From: Flammeovirgaceae bacterium UBA2366
Lineage (GTDB): Bacteria; Bacteroidota; Bacteroidia; Cytophagales; Cyclobacteriaceae
Assembly: GCA_002344065.1 (NCBI GenBank)
Contig: DDTK01000012.1
Span: 444,965-508,964, forward strand
DNA: 64,000 nt
Direction: 5' to 3'
Within the stretch, counting starts at the first letter, position 1; each line of letters starts with the position of its first letter. The notes below the pieces were generated by a model, which saw only the letters and a list, made by a program, of their open reading frames with translations, made no database searches and was not told the DNA's origin. Below are positions 62,629 through 64,000 of this stretch, piece by piece. The position numbers and the translations under genes are program-made.

Positions 62629-63708
62629 TCAGTTATTTTGAACCCTTAACATTATCCGCGCCACGAAATCAATTTCTTCGGAAGTAAGCGTATGGTACAG
62701 CGGCAAGCACAACACCCGGTTGCTAACGGAACGGGTTATGGGCAATTCTGCCCTTTCCAAATACGGCAATTCATCCAGTGAAGGAAAAAAGTATCTGCGC
62801 GGGTAAATCAAGTTTTTATTTAACTCCTCCACCATCCGAAGGGTAATTTCCTCGGTTGGTAATACTACGGCATAGTAGGCGTAATTGAACGTGGCTTCTT
62901 TTGCAATGGCGGGCTTCTGACACTTCAGGTTCTTCAGCACCTTATCGTAATATTCGCTTTGTATTTTTCGTGCGCTACGAATGGCATCAATGTGCGAAAG
63001 ATTAACCAGCCCCATGGCCGCATGATATTCAGAGTTCTTTCCATTAATGCCCACCTCCGCAAATTTTTCCGGACCATCATGCCCGAAGTTGCGCATGTAG
63101 GCCATACGCTTCAGCAACTCCGCAGAATTCGTAACAACGCCCCCTCCTTCTATGGTGTGAAAAAGTTTAGTGGCATGAAAACTTGCCGTGCTTACATCGC
63201 CAAATTCGAAAACCGACTTTCCCTTATAAAGCGTACCAAACGCATGCGCTGCATCATAAATCACTTTTAGGTTGTGCTTTTGCGCTATGGCTTGTAGCGC
63301 ATCAATGTCGCACGGGTTGCCGTACACGTGTGTAGCCAGAATGGCTGAGGTGTTGGGAGTTATTGCCGCTTCAACTTTTTTAGGATCGAGGTTGAGTGTA
63401 TTCTTGTCAATGTCGACAAACACGGGTTTGCAGCCTTCCCAAACAATACTGCTGGTGGTAGCCACATACGAAAAAGGCGTAGTGATTATCTCCCCTTTCA
63501 GGTCCAATGCCTTTATGGCTATTTGTATGGCAATGGTTCCGTTGGTAAGAAAAAGCAAATGATTAACCTTCAGGTATTCTTTCAGCTTCAGTTCCAGCTC
63601 ATTTACCAGCGGACCATTGTTAGTCAGCCAGTTGCGCTGCCAAATTCCATCCAGGTATTTTTCGTACTCGTGCTGTGGCGGAAGAAATGGCTTGGTAACA
63701 GGAATCAT
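62629..63708 (-). CDS. DegT/DnrJ/EryC1/StrS sugar aminotransferase
   Basis: A 359-residue PLP enzyme that turns a keto sugar nucleotide into an amino sugar. The N-terminal VTKPFLPPQHEYEKYLDGIWQRNWLTNNGP resembles FdtB/VioA/Arn-type transaminases. The PLP-binding Lys is in SFHATKLFHTIEGGG (about 181-195), with the conserved Asp in IYDAAHAFG (about 154-162). It is the first gene of a minus-strand unit with the NeuD-like acyltransferase (2-base gap) and SGNH hydrolase. The product is likely a dTDP- or UDP-linked 4- or 3-amino-deoxysugar for surface glycan; the donor cannot be fixed from sequence. Confidence 0.93.
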   Translation of the reverse strand: MIPVTKPFLPPQHEYEKYLDGIWQRNWLTNNGPLVNELELKLKEYLKVNHLLFLTNGTIAIQIAIKALDLKGEIITTPFSYVATTSSIVWEGCKPVFVDIDKNTLNLDPKKVEAAITPNTSAILATHVYGNPCDIDALQAIAQKHNLKVIYDAAHAFGTLYKGKSVFEFGDVSTASFHATKLFHTIEGGGVVTNSAELLKRMAYMRNFGHDGPEKFAEVGINGKNSEYHAAMGLVNLSHIDAIRSARKIQSEYYDKVLKNLKCQKPAIAKEATFNYAYYAVVLPTEEITLRMVEELNKNLIYPRRYFFPSLDELPYLERAELPITRSVSNRVLCLPLYHTLTSEEIDFVARIMLRVQNN

Positions 63709-63756
63709 AAGTGTACTAAAAATTAAATGGGGGCAGTATGCCTAAAATGTTAACCT

Positions 63757-63764
63757 CAAAATTA
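63757..63764 (-). promoter_or_regulatory. Candidate -7 box for the sugar aminotransferase operon (TAATTTTG)
   Basis: On the minus strand this reads TAATTTTG, exact to TAnnTTTG, 48 bases before the DegT ATG. No -33 TTTG is seen at the normal distance. Confidence 0.35.
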
Positions 63765-63895
63765 TGGTTAGTTTTGATATTATCTAATTCGAGTATCCGT
63801 TTCAAGGGCCATATCACTTCAGAAAGTATGCTTTATTTTATAAAACTATGTCATGGCGCCTGCCAGCAGCAGTCAGGAACGGACAGTCGGGATTT

Positions 63896-63964
63896 GTGAT
63901 GGGGCGAAGCAATCCCAAACTTTACGGTTAGTTCTCACTATTTAGTGTGGGATTGCTTCGTCAC
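63896..63964. repeat. REP-like palindromic element
   Basis: CGAAGCAATCCCA (63905-63917) and TGGGATTGCTTCG (63948-63960) are perfect 13-bp arms around a 30-base loop; the stem extends with GTGA (63896-63899) and TCAC (63961-63964) past a 5-base bulge. The words GATTGCTTCGTC and GAAGCAATCCC are typical of dispersed intergenic palindromes in Bacteroidota. Confidence 0.6.
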
Positions 63965-64000
63965 AGAACGATTCGCATAGTTGATTAAGCCCCGTCAATG

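Larger units (their letters stand above)
63709..64000. other. Right-edge region without a gene
   Basis: 292 bases from the DegT start to the window end. It has one TAnnTTTG box serving DegT, a palindromic repeat at 63896-63964, and no ORF longer than about 30 codons. The next gene lies outside the window. Confidence 0.6.

Overview
The window reads as a chromosomal segment of a Bacteroidota bacterium, most likely from the order Cytophagales. Several independent signs agree. Four large secreted proteins carry type IX secretion system (T9SS) C-terminal sorting domains, and a PorP/SprF-type T9SS outer-membrane protein is present. Putative Porin_10, LpxK, MiaE and a full-length RibBA are present, genes lack obvious Shine-Dalgarno sequences, and many short intergenic gaps hold the Bacteroidota -7 box TAnnTTTG. 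The DNA is moderately AT-rich, densely coding and free of recognisable insertion sequences, phage or CRISPR. This is mostly core genome with some lineage-specific accessory genes.

Layout, left to right. 1-5327 (minus): fic, dnaG, ribBA, a secreted unknown and a truncated surE. 5450-12917 (plus): the Fe-S carrier pair mrp/nfu, an M43 metalloprotease exported by T9SS, D-Ala-D-Ala ligase, a PASTA membrane protein and another T9SS substrate. 12920-21424 (minus): a site-2 protease, a HAD phosphatase, a CAU tRNA, a 1096-residue beta-propeller/PKD T9SS protein, and a ybbP/ybbA-type ABC exporter. A divergent tesA-like esterase completes the ybbP-ybbA-tesA arrangement. 22200-32431: an alpha/beta hydrolase, an MFS pump, a cluster of small membrane proteins (ABA4-like, 7-TM unknown, DUF1295, DUF2177), a GntP permease, DUF4256, tRNA-Ser(CGA), OsmC, a MacB-like permease and a protein usually labelled asparagine synthetase B. 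32438-39506: miaE, a porin, lpxK, a Nif3-like protein, a coiled-coil zinc-ribbon relative and a TPR protein.

40246-45931 is a menaquinone operon: a hotdog thioesterase (probable DHNA-CoA hydrolase), menF, menD, menB, a TerB-like protein and menE. menC, menA and menH are not in the window. 46130-50899 is an overlapping exopolysaccharide operon: a stand-alone receiver protein, a phosphoglycosyl transferase with its own degenerate receiver-like N-terminus, and three glycosyltransferases. A secreted propeller-like protein follows at 50910. 52008-58619 pairs a 1746-residue esterase carrying 15 PKD-type repeats and a T9SS type B tail with a PorP/SprF protein fused to a SPOR domain. The right end (58750-63708, minus) has a lipoprotein and a sugar-modification set: DegT aminotransferase, NeuD-like acetyltransferase and a membrane SGNH hydrolase.

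The points most worth a second look are these. DnaG has lost all four ligands of its N-terminal zinc site and carries two in-frame 21-nt palindromic insertions. A second zinc-ribbon protein has lost three of four cysteines. The glycosyl operon may be controlled through receiver domains. A protein of class-I amidotransferase-like appearance is conventionally named asparagine synthetase B. A CAU tRNA has an unusual T-loop. I found no clearly new defence or mobile system.
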